Below are positions 1 to 8,465 of a stretch of DNA of 64,000 bases, piece after piece. The position numbers and the translations under genes were made by a program. Origin of the DNA: Algoriphagus litoralis. Its GTDB lineage: Bacteria > Bacteroidota > Bacteroidia > Cytophagales > Cyclobacteriaceae. Location: the NCBI RefSeq assembly GCF_003259255.1, contig NZ_QGOL01000007.1, forward strand, positions 310,001-374,000, in the 5' to 3' direction. The notes under the pieces were generated by a model. It had not been told where the DNA came from, did no database searches, and worked only from the letters and a program-made list of their open reading frames with translations. Within the stretch, counting starts at the first letter, position 1. Every line of letters starts with the position of its first letter.

Positions 1-2
1 CT

Positions 3-1220
3 TACATGAAGTTGGATCACTGGGTTAAACATCTGGCTATCTACTCCGATGTACTCAGTCCCGAGCAAATCCAAGAAAAATTCTCGGCACACGAGCACAT
101 GCGGGACAGTGGTTTACGATATCCAGATACCTTTCATTTTCTGGCAGAACCCTACCTTTTCCCCTCAGATGATGGGATGAGGATTACATTTGAGACAGAT
201 CGAAAAGCCAATGCGACGATTCGGTATGGTAAAGAACTCCCATTCCAAACTGAGATCGAAGTCAGCTTCATATCAGGGAACATTTTTAGCCAGACTATCC
301 CAAACTTGGATCCCGGTACTCCCTATTTCTATCAGGTAGTGGCTAAAGATGAAATGGGGAATATGCTGGATTCGGGGATTCTTACTTTTAAAACCAAACC
401 AAAAGGAGAGGTGCCAATTGTTTTTGGAGTGGTCTCTGACACCGAAGCGAGGCCACAAATCAATGAGCAAATCGGTTTACAACTCTGGGATGAGCGTCCG
501 GATTTCATCATTCACATGGGAGATGTGACTGACGGTGGCAAAGAAAAAGACAAATGGCAGTGGACGCAGGAATACTTTCCCGGAAGTGCCGCTCTGACGA
601 CCCGCATCCCAATGATCCCTACTGCCGGCAACGGGGAAGGTGATCTCTTTTGGTACAATGCCTACCATCCTCAAGCCGAACCGGGTGGCTATTTCGGTTA
701 TACCTATGGTGCGGGCGATTTTATTGTACTCAACAGCAATCGAAAAGATCAGCTACAACCCGGTGGTGAACAGTACGAATGGCTCAAAAACGAATTGGCA
801 AAAAGTATCGCTACCTGGAAATTTATCTACATGCATCATGCGCCCTATTCCTCGGATGAGGACGATTATGGAAATACTTGGAAGTCCTCAAGCACCTATG
901 GTGACAGAGAATTCCAGCCATTGATTCGTCTTTTGGAGGAATTTAATGTGGACGTGGTGTTCTTTGGTCACTTGCATACCTATATGCGAACTTTTCCACT
1001 TAGGGAAGATCAGATCGATTTGGAAAAAGGAATCCACTTCATCCAAGTCGGGGGGATGGGAGGAAACTTGGAAGATTTTGCCCCCAACCGGGCTTGGTTT
1101 GCGGAGAAAACCTTCCGTGGTTTTCACTATGGTACAGTCTCTTTGACTCAGGAAAAACTCAAACTGTCTGTCTACCGAGCAGATGGAGCACTGATTGACT
1201 GGCTTGAAGTATCCAAGTAA
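3..1220 (+). CDS. Purple-acid-phosphatase-like metallophosphoesterase, 5' end outside window
   Basis: Partial gene; the frame is open to the left edge. The first in-window Met (nt 6) is probably internal: the residues after it (HWVKHLAIYSDVLSPEQIQ) resemble the last strand of a LamG/concanavalin-like domain. A fibronectin-like domain follows (about residues 40-130, counted from nt 6), as in purple acid phosphatases, then a calcineurin-type phosphoesterase domain (135-400). Visible motifs are SDTE (D145), GDVTDG (172), GNGE (209, where the family has GNHE), HHAP (277) and GHLH (321). The GNHE histidine is replaced by glycine, and the first motif lacks the usual DxH/DxG form, so metal binding or substrate choice may be altered. 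Likely an exported phosphoesterase; substrate unknown. Its stop abuts the stop of the convergent gene with no terminator between them. Confidence 0.8.
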   Translation, partial: YMKLDHWVKHLAIYSDVLSPEQIQEKFSAHEHMRDSGLRYPDTFHFLAEPYLFPSDDGMRITFETDRKANATIRYGKELPFQTEIEVSFISGNIFSQTIPNLDPGTPYFYQVVAKDEMGNMLDSGILTFKTKPKGEVPIVFGVVSDTEARPQINEQIGLQLWDERPDFIIHMGDVTDGGKEKDKWQWTQEYFPGSAALTTRIPMIPTAGNGEGDLFWYNAYHPQAEPGGYFGYTYGAGDFIVLNSNRKDQLQPGGEQYEWLKNELAKSIATWKFIYMHHAPYSSDEDDYGNTWKSSSTYGDREFQPLIRLLEEFNVDVVFFGHLHTYMRTFPLREDQIDLEKGIHFIQVGGMGGNLEDFAPNRAWFAEKTFRGFHYGTVSLTQEKLKLSVYRADGALIDWLEVSK

Positions 1221-3596
1221 TCAATTTGACACTGCGAGTTTTTGTCGGTAAAAATTAGCCTTCTCCGGATTGCCTAGGGATTGATAAAGCAAATACAGGT
1301 TACCCAAAACTGGTCTGCTGGTACCGTATTCTAAAGCTTTCTCAAAACTGGCGGCTGCCTGTGCTTCTTTCCGCTGGACGATTTGGCTCATACCCAGATT
1401 GGAGTATGCGCTAAACTTGTCAGTATGTCCTAGGTCAATCGCTTTTTGGTAATACTCCTCTGCCTGACTGAAGTTTTTGTCTTTCATGAAGGCAATCGTA
1501 CCCAAATTGGTAAAAACAACAGGATCAGTGGATTTCATATCATTTGCCGCGCGAAGGAAATTGGTCTTAGCGGCTGTGGTATCTCCCGTCTCCATCAGGG
1601 ACTTGCCATAGGCCGCGTAGAATGTTGGAAACTTGGTTTGTCCTTCTACCTGATCGTAGATCGGTTCTATTTTTTGGTATTCTGATCGGGCAGTTCTGAA
1701 ATCACTTTTGCCCAGCGCTTCATTTCCTTTCAAGACAGCTTGAACAAACAAGACCTCCTCAGGGCTGTTTGTACCTTCTGTGTTGAGGTACTGCGCCGCT
1801 TTTTCTGGCTGACCCAGTTCAGAATAAAGGAATCCCAGCGCATTTCTGATACTTGGATCGTCCCAGTATTCCAGCGATTTCTCCAAAGCAAGCACAGCCT
1901 GCTCCCGCTTACTTTGTCTGCTGTACGTCAAGCCAAGATTTCGGTAAAGGGGCCCCATATTTGGCGAAGTAGATTGCAGAGCTTGGAGGTAATAGGATTC
2001 TGCCTCCTCAAAATCATTTCGCTCAAAAGCGAATCTTCCCATCTGGAAAAGCGGATAAAAGGCTTTTGGGTTTTTCTTGATGTTTTCTTCCAACACAGCT
2101 ATCGCTTGAGCACTGTCTCCCAGATTAATCAGAACTTCGGCGTAGGTTCCCAAATACTGAGATACCGGAAGGTCTTTTCCCAAGATCCCAATCATCGACT
2201 CATACTCTCTACGGGCTTCTGTGAATAGCACCCGAGCAGAATCAGGGTTTTCTTTTTTCAACTCACCGGCTATCCTCCGGAGTTCCTCTGCATAAAAGGT
2301 ATGTGTCCTCCAGCTTTTTGGAGCGGAGATGACATCCGCCCGAGTGATCGTCAAGTTACTTTCCCAGACTTTGGTCCGATCTATCGTCTTCCAGGTAAAC
2401 CCAAGCAGCACAGGTATAAGGATAATCAAGGGTATGAGGTAAGTCTGCTTGGGGAGGAATTTTTTTCCCAAAAGATAAAGCAAATACACGATCAAGAAGG
2501 CAAATGCAAGTGATGGAACAAACATGAATCGCTCTCCCAGGTTTGACCCGATCGTGAATGCAGGAACCAAGTTGGCGAATATTGAAAACGTAGCGAAGTA
2601 CAGGATAAGTCCAAAACTCAACAGACTTCGCTTCTTGAATCCTCGGATCGCCAAGTAAATCAAAACGCCAAAAAAAGCAATACTAAACCAGACGACTGGG
2701 CTGGAAAACTGCTGTACATTCAGTTGGCTGAAGGAATAATCCCAAGAGAGCGGGTGTGGAAAAAACAGGAGTTTGACGTATTGAAGGTAGATATAGAAAT
2801 TGGTTGCAATCCGCTCCGAACCGTCAGCTAGATACATGATGCTGTTGATGTAGGAGTCATAGACTGTTGCGGCTTTGTCCAGTATCATCCCTCGAATAAG
2901 CAGATACAAAGCTGCTGTACCTGCAAAGGGAAGCGCTGAAAGTGCAGCCTGAAGCGGCTTTTTCCCTAGAAAAAAATAGGCAATCAATCCCACCAAAGCG
3001 ATCAGCGGGATGCTCTCTTCCTTGGAAATCAACGAAAGAAAATACAACCCAAGCACTAAAACCCACTGAAGAGGTTTCAGATTGCCCTCCCTCCTCCACC
3101 AGATCCAAATCGCACCAAATGCGAATACGGCAGAAAGCAAGGTATCCCGGCTTTTGGCCGAGGCCACGACCTCCACATGCAGCGGATGAACGGCGTAAAG
3201 CAAGAGAATCAGCGCGGCAAACCACCAGGGAAACTTCTTTTTGCTCAACAACTCCTGAAAAAAGAAACCGAGAATTACCAACAAAATAAAGTATAGCACA
3301 AGGTTAACCCCATGACTGACGCCCGGATCGAATTTGCCAACGAGTTCATTTTCCAAAGCAAAAGTCAGCAGCGTAAAAGGGCGGTAAATCCCGGTATTGG
3401 TAGGGCTGATTTCGATGAAATTCATCGAGCCATATTTAAAAACCTCTTGCCATTCCTCCAGTCCTTTCACAGTTACTCGATTGAAATGAGAGTAAATCCC
3501 GTCGTCAAGCGTATACTGAAAGTGTAAAGAGGGAAGATAAATCAGGGTTCCAAAAAGAGCAATCGTCAGTACCCAAGTCCAAGTCTTGATTTTCAT
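1221..3596 (-). CDS. Polytopic membrane protein (GT39/TMTC-like) with C-terminal TPR repeats
   Basis: 791 residues. The N-terminal half (about 1-410) has roughly ten hydrophobic segments with features of C-superfamily glycosyltransferases such as protein O-mannosyltransferase and TMTC proteins: an acidic DD pair (D31-D32) just after the first membrane segment, a YRPF segment near 72 and HPLHVEVVA near 138. The C-terminal half (about 430-791) is a series of TPR repeats, several with clear A..NLG...-type helices. This membrane-glycosyltransferase-plus-TPR layout matches TMTC-type proteins, so transfer of a lipid-linked sugar to exported protein is possible, but no activity can be proven here. 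It stands alone on the minus strand, convergent with the phosphoesterase gene. Confidence 0.75.
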   Translation of the reverse strand: MKIKTWTWVLTIALFGTLIYLPSLHFQYTLDDGIYSHFNRVTVKGLEEWQEVFKYGSMNFIEISPTNTGIYRPFTLLTFALENELVGKFDPGVSHGVNLVLYFILLVILGFFFQELLSKKKFPWWFAALILLLYAVHPLHVEVVASAKSRDTLLSAVFAFGAIWIWWRREGNLKPLQWVLVLGLYFLSLISKEESIPLIALVGLIAYFFLGKKPLQAALSALPFAGTAALYLLIRGMILDKAATVYDSYINSIMYLADGSERIATNFYIYLQYVKLLFFPHPLSWDYSFSQLNVQQFSSPVVWFSIAFFGVLIYLAIRGFKKRSLLSFGLILYFATFSIFANLVPAFTIGSNLGERFMFVPSLAFAFLIVYLLYLLGKKFLPKQTYLIPLIILIPVLLGFTWKTIDRTKVWESNLTITRADVISAPKSWRTHTFYAEELRRIAGELKKENPDSARVLFTEARREYESMIGILGKDLPVSQYLGTYAEVLINLGDSAQAIAVLEENIKKNPKAFYPLFQMGRFAFERNDFEEAESYYLQALQSTSPNMGPLYRNLGLTYSRQSKREQAVLALEKSLEYWDDPSIRNALGFLYSELGQPEKAAQYLNTEGTNSPEEVLFVQAVLKGNEALGKSDFRTARSEYQKIEPIYDQVEGQTKFPTFYAAYGKSLMETGDTTAAKTNFLRAANDMKSTDPVVFTNLGTIAFMKDKNFSQAEEYYQKAIDLGHTDKFSAYSNLGMSQIVQRKEAQAAASFEKALEYGTSRPVLGNLYLLYQSLGNPEKANFYRQKLAVSN

Positions 3597-3663
3597 AGTG
3601 TGGATTTGAAAACAAGCTAAATATACTCTGCTTCTTTCGATAGAAAAGTATAGCTGGGATTTT

Positions 3664-4194
3664 TTAGAAGTCGATCCGCATCAAGTAATCCGTCTGAACT
3701 TCGTCTCCAAATGGAAACGGATGACTCCCAAAGATTCGGAGACCATTTTTCTCATAGAATCGGATGGCTCTTGCATTCATTTCCCAGACGCCAAGCCAGA
3801 GATATTTCTTGTGATTTTGCTTCGCAAAGTCAATGGCAGTATCCAGGAGATTTTTACCTACACCACTTCCCAAATGATCCTCCAAGACATACAATCGGGC
3901 AATTTCCAAGCTCTCCGAATCATGGACATCCGTCTGTACCGGTACCTGGTTGACTTTGGTGTAGCCGATGAGTTTACCGGACTTTTCTGCCACAAAAAAC
4001 TTCGAAGCAGTTTCAAGCATCTCTTTCTCGAATTGCTCCAAGGTAAACGCCTCGTTGAGATAGGCTTGGACGTTTTCGGGTTTGTTACCTGCGGAAAATG
4101 CCTGAAGAAAAGCGGTGCGAGCCAGATGGAGCAAGTTTGCAAGATCTTCACTTGCGGCCGTTCTGATGGTCAGTTTGGAATCGTCCAAAATCAT
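3664..4194 (-). CDS. GNAT family N-acetyltransferase
   Basis: 176 residues, a usual length for a single-domain GNAT. The acetyl-CoA-binding region is visible as VLEDHLGSGVGKNLLDTA (about residues 104-121; the family has Q/RxxGxG/A), followed by the C-terminal WLGVWEMNARAIRFYEKNG segment typical of RimI-like and spermidine-acetyltransferase-like GNATs. The substrate cannot be told. The start overlaps the stop of the upstream secreted-protein gene by 4 nt (ATGA type), so the two are probably co-transcribed. Confidence 0.88.
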   Translation of the reverse strand: MILDDSKLTIRTAASEDLANLLHLARTAFLQAFSAGNKPENVQAYLNEAFTLEQFEKEMLETASKFFVAEKSGKLIGYTKVNQVPVQTDVHDSESLEIARLYVLEDHLGSGVGKNLLDTAIDFAKQNHKKYLWLGVWEMNARAIRFYEKNGLRIFGSHPFPFGDEVQTDYLMRIDF

Positions 4195-4790
4195 AGTTTT
4201 TTAAGTGCCACATCGATTTGTGAAATGGGGTATTCTCCCAAAATTCCCCGATAATTTCCTTTGGGACTGATCACCACAAAGCTTCCACAAGGATAGTGAA
4301 AAGGGAAAAACTGTTTTTCAAAAAGTCCATCCGGATCTGCTTTCCACTCTTGAATTCCCTGATATTTCTCCAATCCATGCGGATTTTTGTAAAAATAAAA
4401 AGGAGGGACAGCATCATGCTTCTCCGCATACTTAAGTAAGGTCTTGTGCTTGTTTCTGAGGTAAGCGGGGTCATTGAAACCTGTGGAATTACACTCATCC
4501 TTGCCGGGATAATAAATCACGATCAGCGGTTTGCCTGTTCGGAATTCCTCTTCCAAACCCAATTTCTGATAAATAAGCTTTGCATCGACCAGTCCAGCAG
4601 GCATCCTGTGAACCAATTTCATCACGCCTTCTTCCTCGCCTGGCACTCCAAAGTAAGGTCCATTGAGAATTTTGTCTTCATAATCTTCTAAGGTGATCCG
4701 CTTACCCGATTCATTGTAATAGGTCTGTCCAAAACCGGGAAATGCCGCAAGAAAAGATAGAAAGAAAAAGAATGGAAGGGTGATTTTCAT
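4191..4790 (-). CDS. Secreted protein of unknown function
   Basis: 199 residues with a signal peptide (MKITLPFFFFLSFLAAFPGFGQ, cleavage after about residue 21), so probably periplasmic. I do not recognise the family with certainty. The middle has an IVIYYPGKDECNSTG segment that resembles the strand and loop after beta-1 of a thioredoxin-like fold but has one cysteine and no CxxC. The C-terminal half contains FHYPCGSFVVISPKG and GILGEYP, again thioredoxin-like in spacing. Overlaps the downstream GNAT gene by 4 nt. Divergent from the PadR gene, with 94 bp between. Confidence 0.7.
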   Translation of the reverse strand: MKITLPFFFFLSFLAAFPGFGQTYYNESGKRITLEDYEDKILNGPYFGVPGEEEGVMKLVHRMPAGLVDAKLIYQKLGLEEEFRTGKPLIVIYYPGKDECNSTGFNDPAYLRNKHKTLLKYAEKHDAVPPFYFYKNPHGLEKYQGIQEWKADPDGLFEKQFFPFHYPCGSFVVISPKGNYRGILGEYPISQIDVALKKL

Positions 4791-4824
4791 TATTTCAAAA
4801 TTGAGGCATTTTTTGAAAAAAATA

Positions 4825-4865
4825 ATACATCAGTTTCTTATGTATAAAAGGAATTGATATATTCG
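4825..4865 (+). promoter_or_regulatory. Candidate padR promoter with overlapping inverted repeat
   Basis: An inverted repeat with 6-bp arms, ATACAT (4825-4830) and ATGTAT (4840-4845), separated by 9 bp, lies over a weak Bacteroidota-type promoter: TTTC (4834-4837), 20 nt, TATATTCG (4858-4865). The PadR start codon is 20 nt downstream. PadR repressors commonly bind ATGT/ACAT-type palindromes in their own promoters, so autoregulation at this site is a reasonable inference. Both promoter boxes deviate from consensus by one base. Confidence 0.45.
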
Positions 4866-4884
4866 AAGCAAGATTTAACACACC

Positions 4885-5232
4885 ATGTCCAACAGTAATC
4901 TGATCAAAGGAAGCCTTCAGACCATTATCCTAAAACTGCTCGAGGAAAATGAAAAGATGTACGGCTACGAAATCACCCAAAAAGTGAAAGAGCTCACCGC
5001 AGGCGAGATCAAAATCACCGAGGGTGCCCTCTACCCTGCTCTCCACAAGCTGGAAGCCGAAGGACTCCTGACCACCGAAATCCAGCAAGTGGACAACCGG
5101 GTGCGGAAATACTACAGCCTGACCAAGGATGGTCAAAAGGAAGTCAGTTCCAAGTTGGCCGAGCTTCAGGCTTTTGTCGAGAATATGCAACGGATCATCA
5201 ATCCGGGATTGAAGCCGGAGTTGGGATTTTAA
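4885..5232 (+). CDS. PadR family transcriptional regulator
   Basis: 115 residues, the usual size for a short (PadR-s2) member. Winged helix-turn-helix features are clear: KGSLQTIILKLL (helix 1), MYGYEITQKV, and EGALYPALHKLEAEGLL (recognition helix; residues about 46-62), then the wing with RKYYSLTKDGQK. A short C-terminal dimerisation helix follows. PadR-s2 proteins usually repress adjacent membrane-protein or transporter genes and respond to small hydrophobic ligands or unknown signals. It is the first gene of a four-gene run with three paralogous membrane proteins (10 nt to the next start), which are its likely targets. Confidence 0.93.
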   Translation: MSNSNLIKGSLQTIILKLLEENEKMYGYEITQKVKELTAGEIKITEGALYPALHKLEAEGLLTTEIQQVDNRVRKYYSLTKDGQKEVSSKLAELQAFVENMQRIINPGLKPELGF

Positions 5233-5242
5233 TTTTTGAGAG

Positions 5243-5929
5243 ATGAGAAAGTTATCGGAAAGAGAACTTAAGTCGGTACAGAAAGCAATCGCTCAGCGGG
5301 AAATAACGGCTGCCGAGCTTTTAATGGAGGTTTATGACCACTATATCATTCATTTAGAGGGATTTCCGGAAGAGCATTTTGAAGAACAATTAAATGCTCT
5401 AAACGAAAAATGGACCTATAGCTATTGTAAAAAGCTGCAGCATGATCTTTCAAAAAACATCAATAAGTCGGTAAGAAAGACACAGTGGGGACTGATCAAA
5501 AGTTATTTTTCCTGGCCAAAAATGGTATTTACACTCATTTTTATCGGAGGAATTACGCTCTTGGTCAATCTAATAACCCATAAAATGCAACTCATGATTT
5601 TGTTTGGTTTGCCGATAGTTTATCTGACCGCTTTCCTTGTCTTTGTTTTATTCAGAACTCATAAAAAGATTAAACCCATAAAAAAAACCTTTCAGGATAC
5701 TGAGTTAAAAATCAGTTCAATTTTCAGCAATCAGTTTATCGTTTTTATATCATTGCCCTTACATTTCTATAATTTCTTTTTAAACGTCCCGAGGATATTC
5801 GGAATGGACAAACTAATTCCTGAGTATCTATTAAATTACTTGTCTATCACGTTTTGCTTTATCATTTATCTTCATTGCATTTCGGCCTACGAAGCCTGGA
5901 AAATCAAATCCAAAACTGCTTTGCTATGA
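5243..5929 (+). CDS. Membrane protein with HAAS-like N-terminal helices, paralogue 1
   Basis: 228 residues, not a named family that I can identify. The N-terminal about 85 residues are cytoplasmic, helical and charged, with the pattern LSERELKSVQKAI then EVYDHYIIHLE; the same layout (L..(Q/E)...V/I.K.I, E(V/L/I).DH...IE) occurs in the next two genes. Four hydrophobic segments follow (about residues 98-115, 120-140, 165-185, 195-215). N-terminal small helical domains fused to membrane segments and encoded next to PadR are known as HAAS/DUF1700-type proteins, and I infer a distant relation. Paralogue 1 is the most diverged (HYIIHLE instead of H(I/V)A..IE). Its stop overlaps the next start by 4 nt. 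Confidence 0.7.
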   Translation: MRKLSERELKSVQKAIAQREITAAELLMEVYDHYIIHLEGFPEEHFEEQLNALNEKWTYSYCKKLQHDLSKNINKSVRKTQWGLIKSYFSWPKMVFTLIFIGGITLLVNLITHKMQLMILFGLPIVYLTAFLVFVLFRTHKKIKPIKKTFQDTELKISSIFSNQFIVFISLPLHFYNFFLNVPRIFGMDKLIPEYLLNYLSITFCFIIYLHCISAYEAWKIKSKTALL

Positions 5930-6552
5930 GAACCCTTACCACTCAAGAAATCGCCCAAATCAGCAAAAAAATCAGCTCCAGCCAAGTCTTTTACACCGAC
6001 ATCCGGGCTGAACTGATCGACCATATTGCCAGCAAAATTGAGGCTGAACTCAGGGATGAAAATGAGTTCGAAAGGTTGCTTCAAAAGTCTTTGGCCGAGG
6101 TCAATCCAAAGAAATTTCAACAAAGTCTCTTGATTCAAGCTCATTTAAATTCTTTGAAGGAGTTTCTGGGCAACTTTGGGAATCTAAGAATCATGGTAAA
6201 AACCATTGCGATGACTTTTGTGATTGGTTCTTTCATCAACCTCTTTTCCAAAAACACGCCCGAATTTGCTGAAACAGCGCTAAAGACAGCCTTTTTGATT
6301 GCTTCCTACAGCGGTTTTCTGGTGGGACTTTGGAAAAACAAGTTTCTCAGCAATTCCCAAGTGCTGACTTCAGCAAATGTCTTATTCCTTATCGCTTCAC
6401 TCTCCCAATTTTTCCTCCGATTGGAGAGGCTTTCATGGACTGAGGCGAATAATCAACAACTGTTGTTTTTCATGACGGCTTGCTTCTCTTTCGTCCTTTG
6501 CTCCGGTTATGCCAACCTTTTTAGGAAATTCCAAAACCTTCAATGGCGATGA
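5926..6552 (+). CDS. Membrane protein with HAAS-like N-terminal helices, paralogue 2
   Basis: 208 residues from the ATG at 5926, which overlaps the previous stop (ATGA). A longer in-frame start at 5854 would lie deep inside the upstream gene and is rejected. The N-terminal part carries LTTQEIAQISKKIS and AELIDHIASKIE, which align with paralogues 1 and 3 in the same relative positions. About four hydrophobic segments follow from residue 85 on. The last C-terminal residues are short and basic. No catalytic motif is visible. Probably co-transcribed with padR and acts in the membrane under its control. Confidence 0.7.
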   Translation: MRTLTTQEIAQISKKISSSQVFYTDIRAELIDHIASKIEAELRDENEFERLLQKSLAEVNPKKFQQSLLIQAHLNSLKEFLGNFGNLRIMVKTIAMTFVIGSFINLFSKNTPEFAETALKTAFLIASYSGFLVGLWKNKFLSNSQVLTSANVLFLIASLSQFFLRLERLSWTEANNQQLLFFMTACFSFVLCSGYANLFRKFQNLQWR

Positions 6553-7250
6553 AACTCTCCCCCGACCAAATCAACACGGTCAAAAAACTGATTTCCTTCA
6601 AGGGCTATGAAGAGATCGACGTGCAGTACGAGATCCTCGATCACGTCGCCTGTCGGATCGAAGTGCTGATGGAAGAAAATCCCAAGCTAACTTTGGAGGA
6701 AGCTTTCCGGAAAACACATTCCGAGTTTGGGATATTTGGATTTTCTGATTTGGCAGATTCCTATCGGGAAAGTATCCGAAAAAAGTTCTGGAGGCGGTAT
6801 TGGACCAGTTTGAGAAATTTGTTGACATCCTATCGGGTAGTTTATTTTTTCCTTTTGGGCTGGACTTTTAATTTTATCAGTCAAAATTTTACTTTTTTTG
6901 GCGAGCGTTTGACAGCACCCGGATGGGCAGTGATTGGGTTGATGATCTCAGTGGTATTTTTTCTTATTTACTTTCATCGAGTGGGGAAAAACTATAAAAA
7001 CTACGCGTCTTTCAAACATGGATTAAGCTTCTTTGGCGGATTTCAGTTAATCATTCATATTTCGATTCAGGGAATGCGATTTTTAATGGGCCCAGAAATT
7101 CCTATGGAATTGAACTTTCAGGGAATAATGGCTTGGATAACCATTATAGCCATGTCAATCTGTTGGGTTTCCATTTTTCTTTTACCCAAAATCATCAAAG
7201 AAGCTGCGGAGGAAACAGAGAAGCTCAAAGCGATCTACGAAGGCACCTAA
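6549..7250 (+). CDS. Membrane protein with HAAS-like N-terminal helices, paralogue 3
   Basis: 233 residues from the ATG at 6549, which overlaps the upstream stop by 4 nt; another ATG two codons earlier (6543) is possible. The N-terminus has LSPDQINTVKKLISFKG and YEILDHVACRIE, the clearest copy of the shared motif, followed by EEAFRKTHSEFG, a segment that resembles the helix seen in HAAS-type domains. Four hydrophobic segments follow (about 85-105, 120-137, 155-172, 190-210) and then a charged tail rich in E and K. Last gene of the padR run; the next gene is convergent with only 38 bp between, and no strong terminator is visible. Confidence 0.7.
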   Translation: MKLSPDQINTVKKLISFKGYEEIDVQYEILDHVACRIEVLMEENPKLTLEEAFRKTHSEFGIFGFSDLADSYRESIRKKFWRRYWTSLRNLLTSYRVVYFFLLGWTFNFISQNFTFFGERLTAPGWAVIGLMISVVFFLIYFHRVGKNYKNYASFKHGLSFFGGFQLIIHISIQGMRFLMGPEIPMELNFQGIMAWITIIAMSICWVSIFLLPKIIKEAAEETEKLKAIYEGT

Positions 7251-7288
7251 ACTGGAAAAGCTTATTCTGAACTTGGCTAAATTATCTA

Positions 7289-8422
7289 TCAAAGCAGTCC
7301 AGCAACTGCAAACCCCACATACGTTCCCAGCGCATTTCCCAAGCTCCCCACCAAGACACCTGGAATCAGTAAATCAGGTCGATTCAAACTTTCTGCCGCC
7401 GCAATCGCCGTCGTATTTCCGCCCACATTGGCCTGTGAAGCCACGGCAATTACATCCCAATCCATCTTGAACAAAGCCCCAACTCCAAAAATCACCAAGC
7501 CATGGATCAACACCAGCAATCCTACAAACAGAATCAGCGTCCCTGCCAAACTTCCAACGCCTGACAACGCTCTGAAATCACACAAAGTCCCAATCACTGC
7601 CAAAAAAATCAGAATAAAGAAAAAGCCCAAGGTATGCTTGCCATACAGCTGCTGAACGGATGGAAATTGTGCCAAAATCAAAGCTAGGGTCGTCAGAAAG
7701 ATAATCTCTGGAACCTCCGGGAAATAGGAAACCAATACCTTGCTCACGGTCATTCCCAGTAGTCCCAAAGCTAAAATTGACGCCAAAGAACTGATCGAGA
7801 TCGACTCAATTCCGTCATTTTTCACCGCAGTAGCAGCAGAAGCAAGCTTTTTTCTTGGAAACCATTTTTGCAAATACTTGGGCAAAATCAGGGTAGCAAT
7901 GATCCACGGAGTTCCGATCAGATTATCCACGACAGTCGTAGCGGCAAACAGGTTTCCTGCTTCGTTGACTTTGTAATGCAGGGCCACAGCATTGAAATTA
8001 ATCGAGCCGCCGATGTAAGTCCCGGTAAACATACCCGCCACTGCCGGTGCCAGATCGCCGATTTCCACGGCAGGATTTACCACAAACCACGCCACCAAAA
8101 CTCCAACTACCGTCCCAATACTTCCCAGAAAAAACATCAAAAGAAGCGGCAAACCCGCCTTTTTCACGCTTTTCAAATCGACTTCCAGCAAGGCAATAAA
8201 AATTCCCAAAGGAGCCAAATAAATGAAAACACCATCATAAACCGGACTTCCATCCATCGCGCTGGGGATTACCCCGATATTGGAGAAAATCGCACAAAGC
8301 ACGATGACCAAAATCGGGGTTCCGATCGTTTTACCCCAAGGAAACCGTGCCAGCCAATTTGCGAAAAAAACAGAAATACAGAGTGTCGCCGCAATAAAAA
8401 TTGGCTCTTGGGTGAAATTCAT
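7289..8422 (-). CDS. DUF819 family integral membrane protein
   Basis: 377 residues from the ATG at 8422 (MNFTQEPIFIAAT). An in-frame start at 8479 adds 19 residues but overlaps the upstream aminotransferase gene; I prefer 8422 because DUF819 proteins begin close to the first membrane helix. About ten to eleven transmembrane segments are visible, with the glycine-rich MFTGTYIGGSINFNAVA and ASQANVGGNTTAIAAAESL typical of this family (YjcL-like). DUF819 proteins look like symmetric secondary transporters of unknown substrate. It is the last gene of a three-gene minus-strand run after the sugar aminotransferase. Confidence 0.88.
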   Translation of the reverse strand: MNFTQEPIFIAATLCISVFFANWLARFPWGKTIGTPILVIVLCAIFSNIGVIPSAMDGSPVYDGVFIYLAPLGIFIALLEVDLKSVKKAGLPLLLMFFLGSIGTVVGVLVAWFVVNPAVEIGDLAPAVAGMFTGTYIGGSINFNAVALHYKVNEAGNLFAATTVVDNLIGTPWIIATLILPKYLQKWFPRKKLASAATAVKNDGIESISISSLASILALGLLGMTVSKVLVSYFPEVPEIIFLTTLALILAQFPSVQQLYGKHTLGFFFILIFLAVIGTLCDFRALSGVGSLAGTLILFVGLLVLIHGLVIFGVGALFKMDWDVIAVASQANVGGNTTAIAAAESLNRPDLLIPGVLVGSLGNALGTYVGFAVAGLL

Positions 8423-8465
8423 CAGGGAAAATAAGGAAAAAGTCAGGATAAAGAAGTCTTGAAAT

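Noticed and set aside
3721-4254. 177-residue ORF on the plus strand opposite the GNAT gene
   Set aside because: It lies fully antisense to a well supported GNAT gene and has no recognisable domain; shadow ORF.
5854-5925. In-frame upstream start for paralogue 2
   Set aside because: It would overlap the preceding gene by 76 bases and lacks the MR(K/T)L start shared with paralogue 1; the ATG at 5926 overlaps the stop in the usual ATGA manner.
7868-8434. 188-residue ORF opposite the DUF819 gene
   Set aside because: Antisense to a clear membrane-protein gene; composition (many Q, H, N, R) is typical of a shadow frame.
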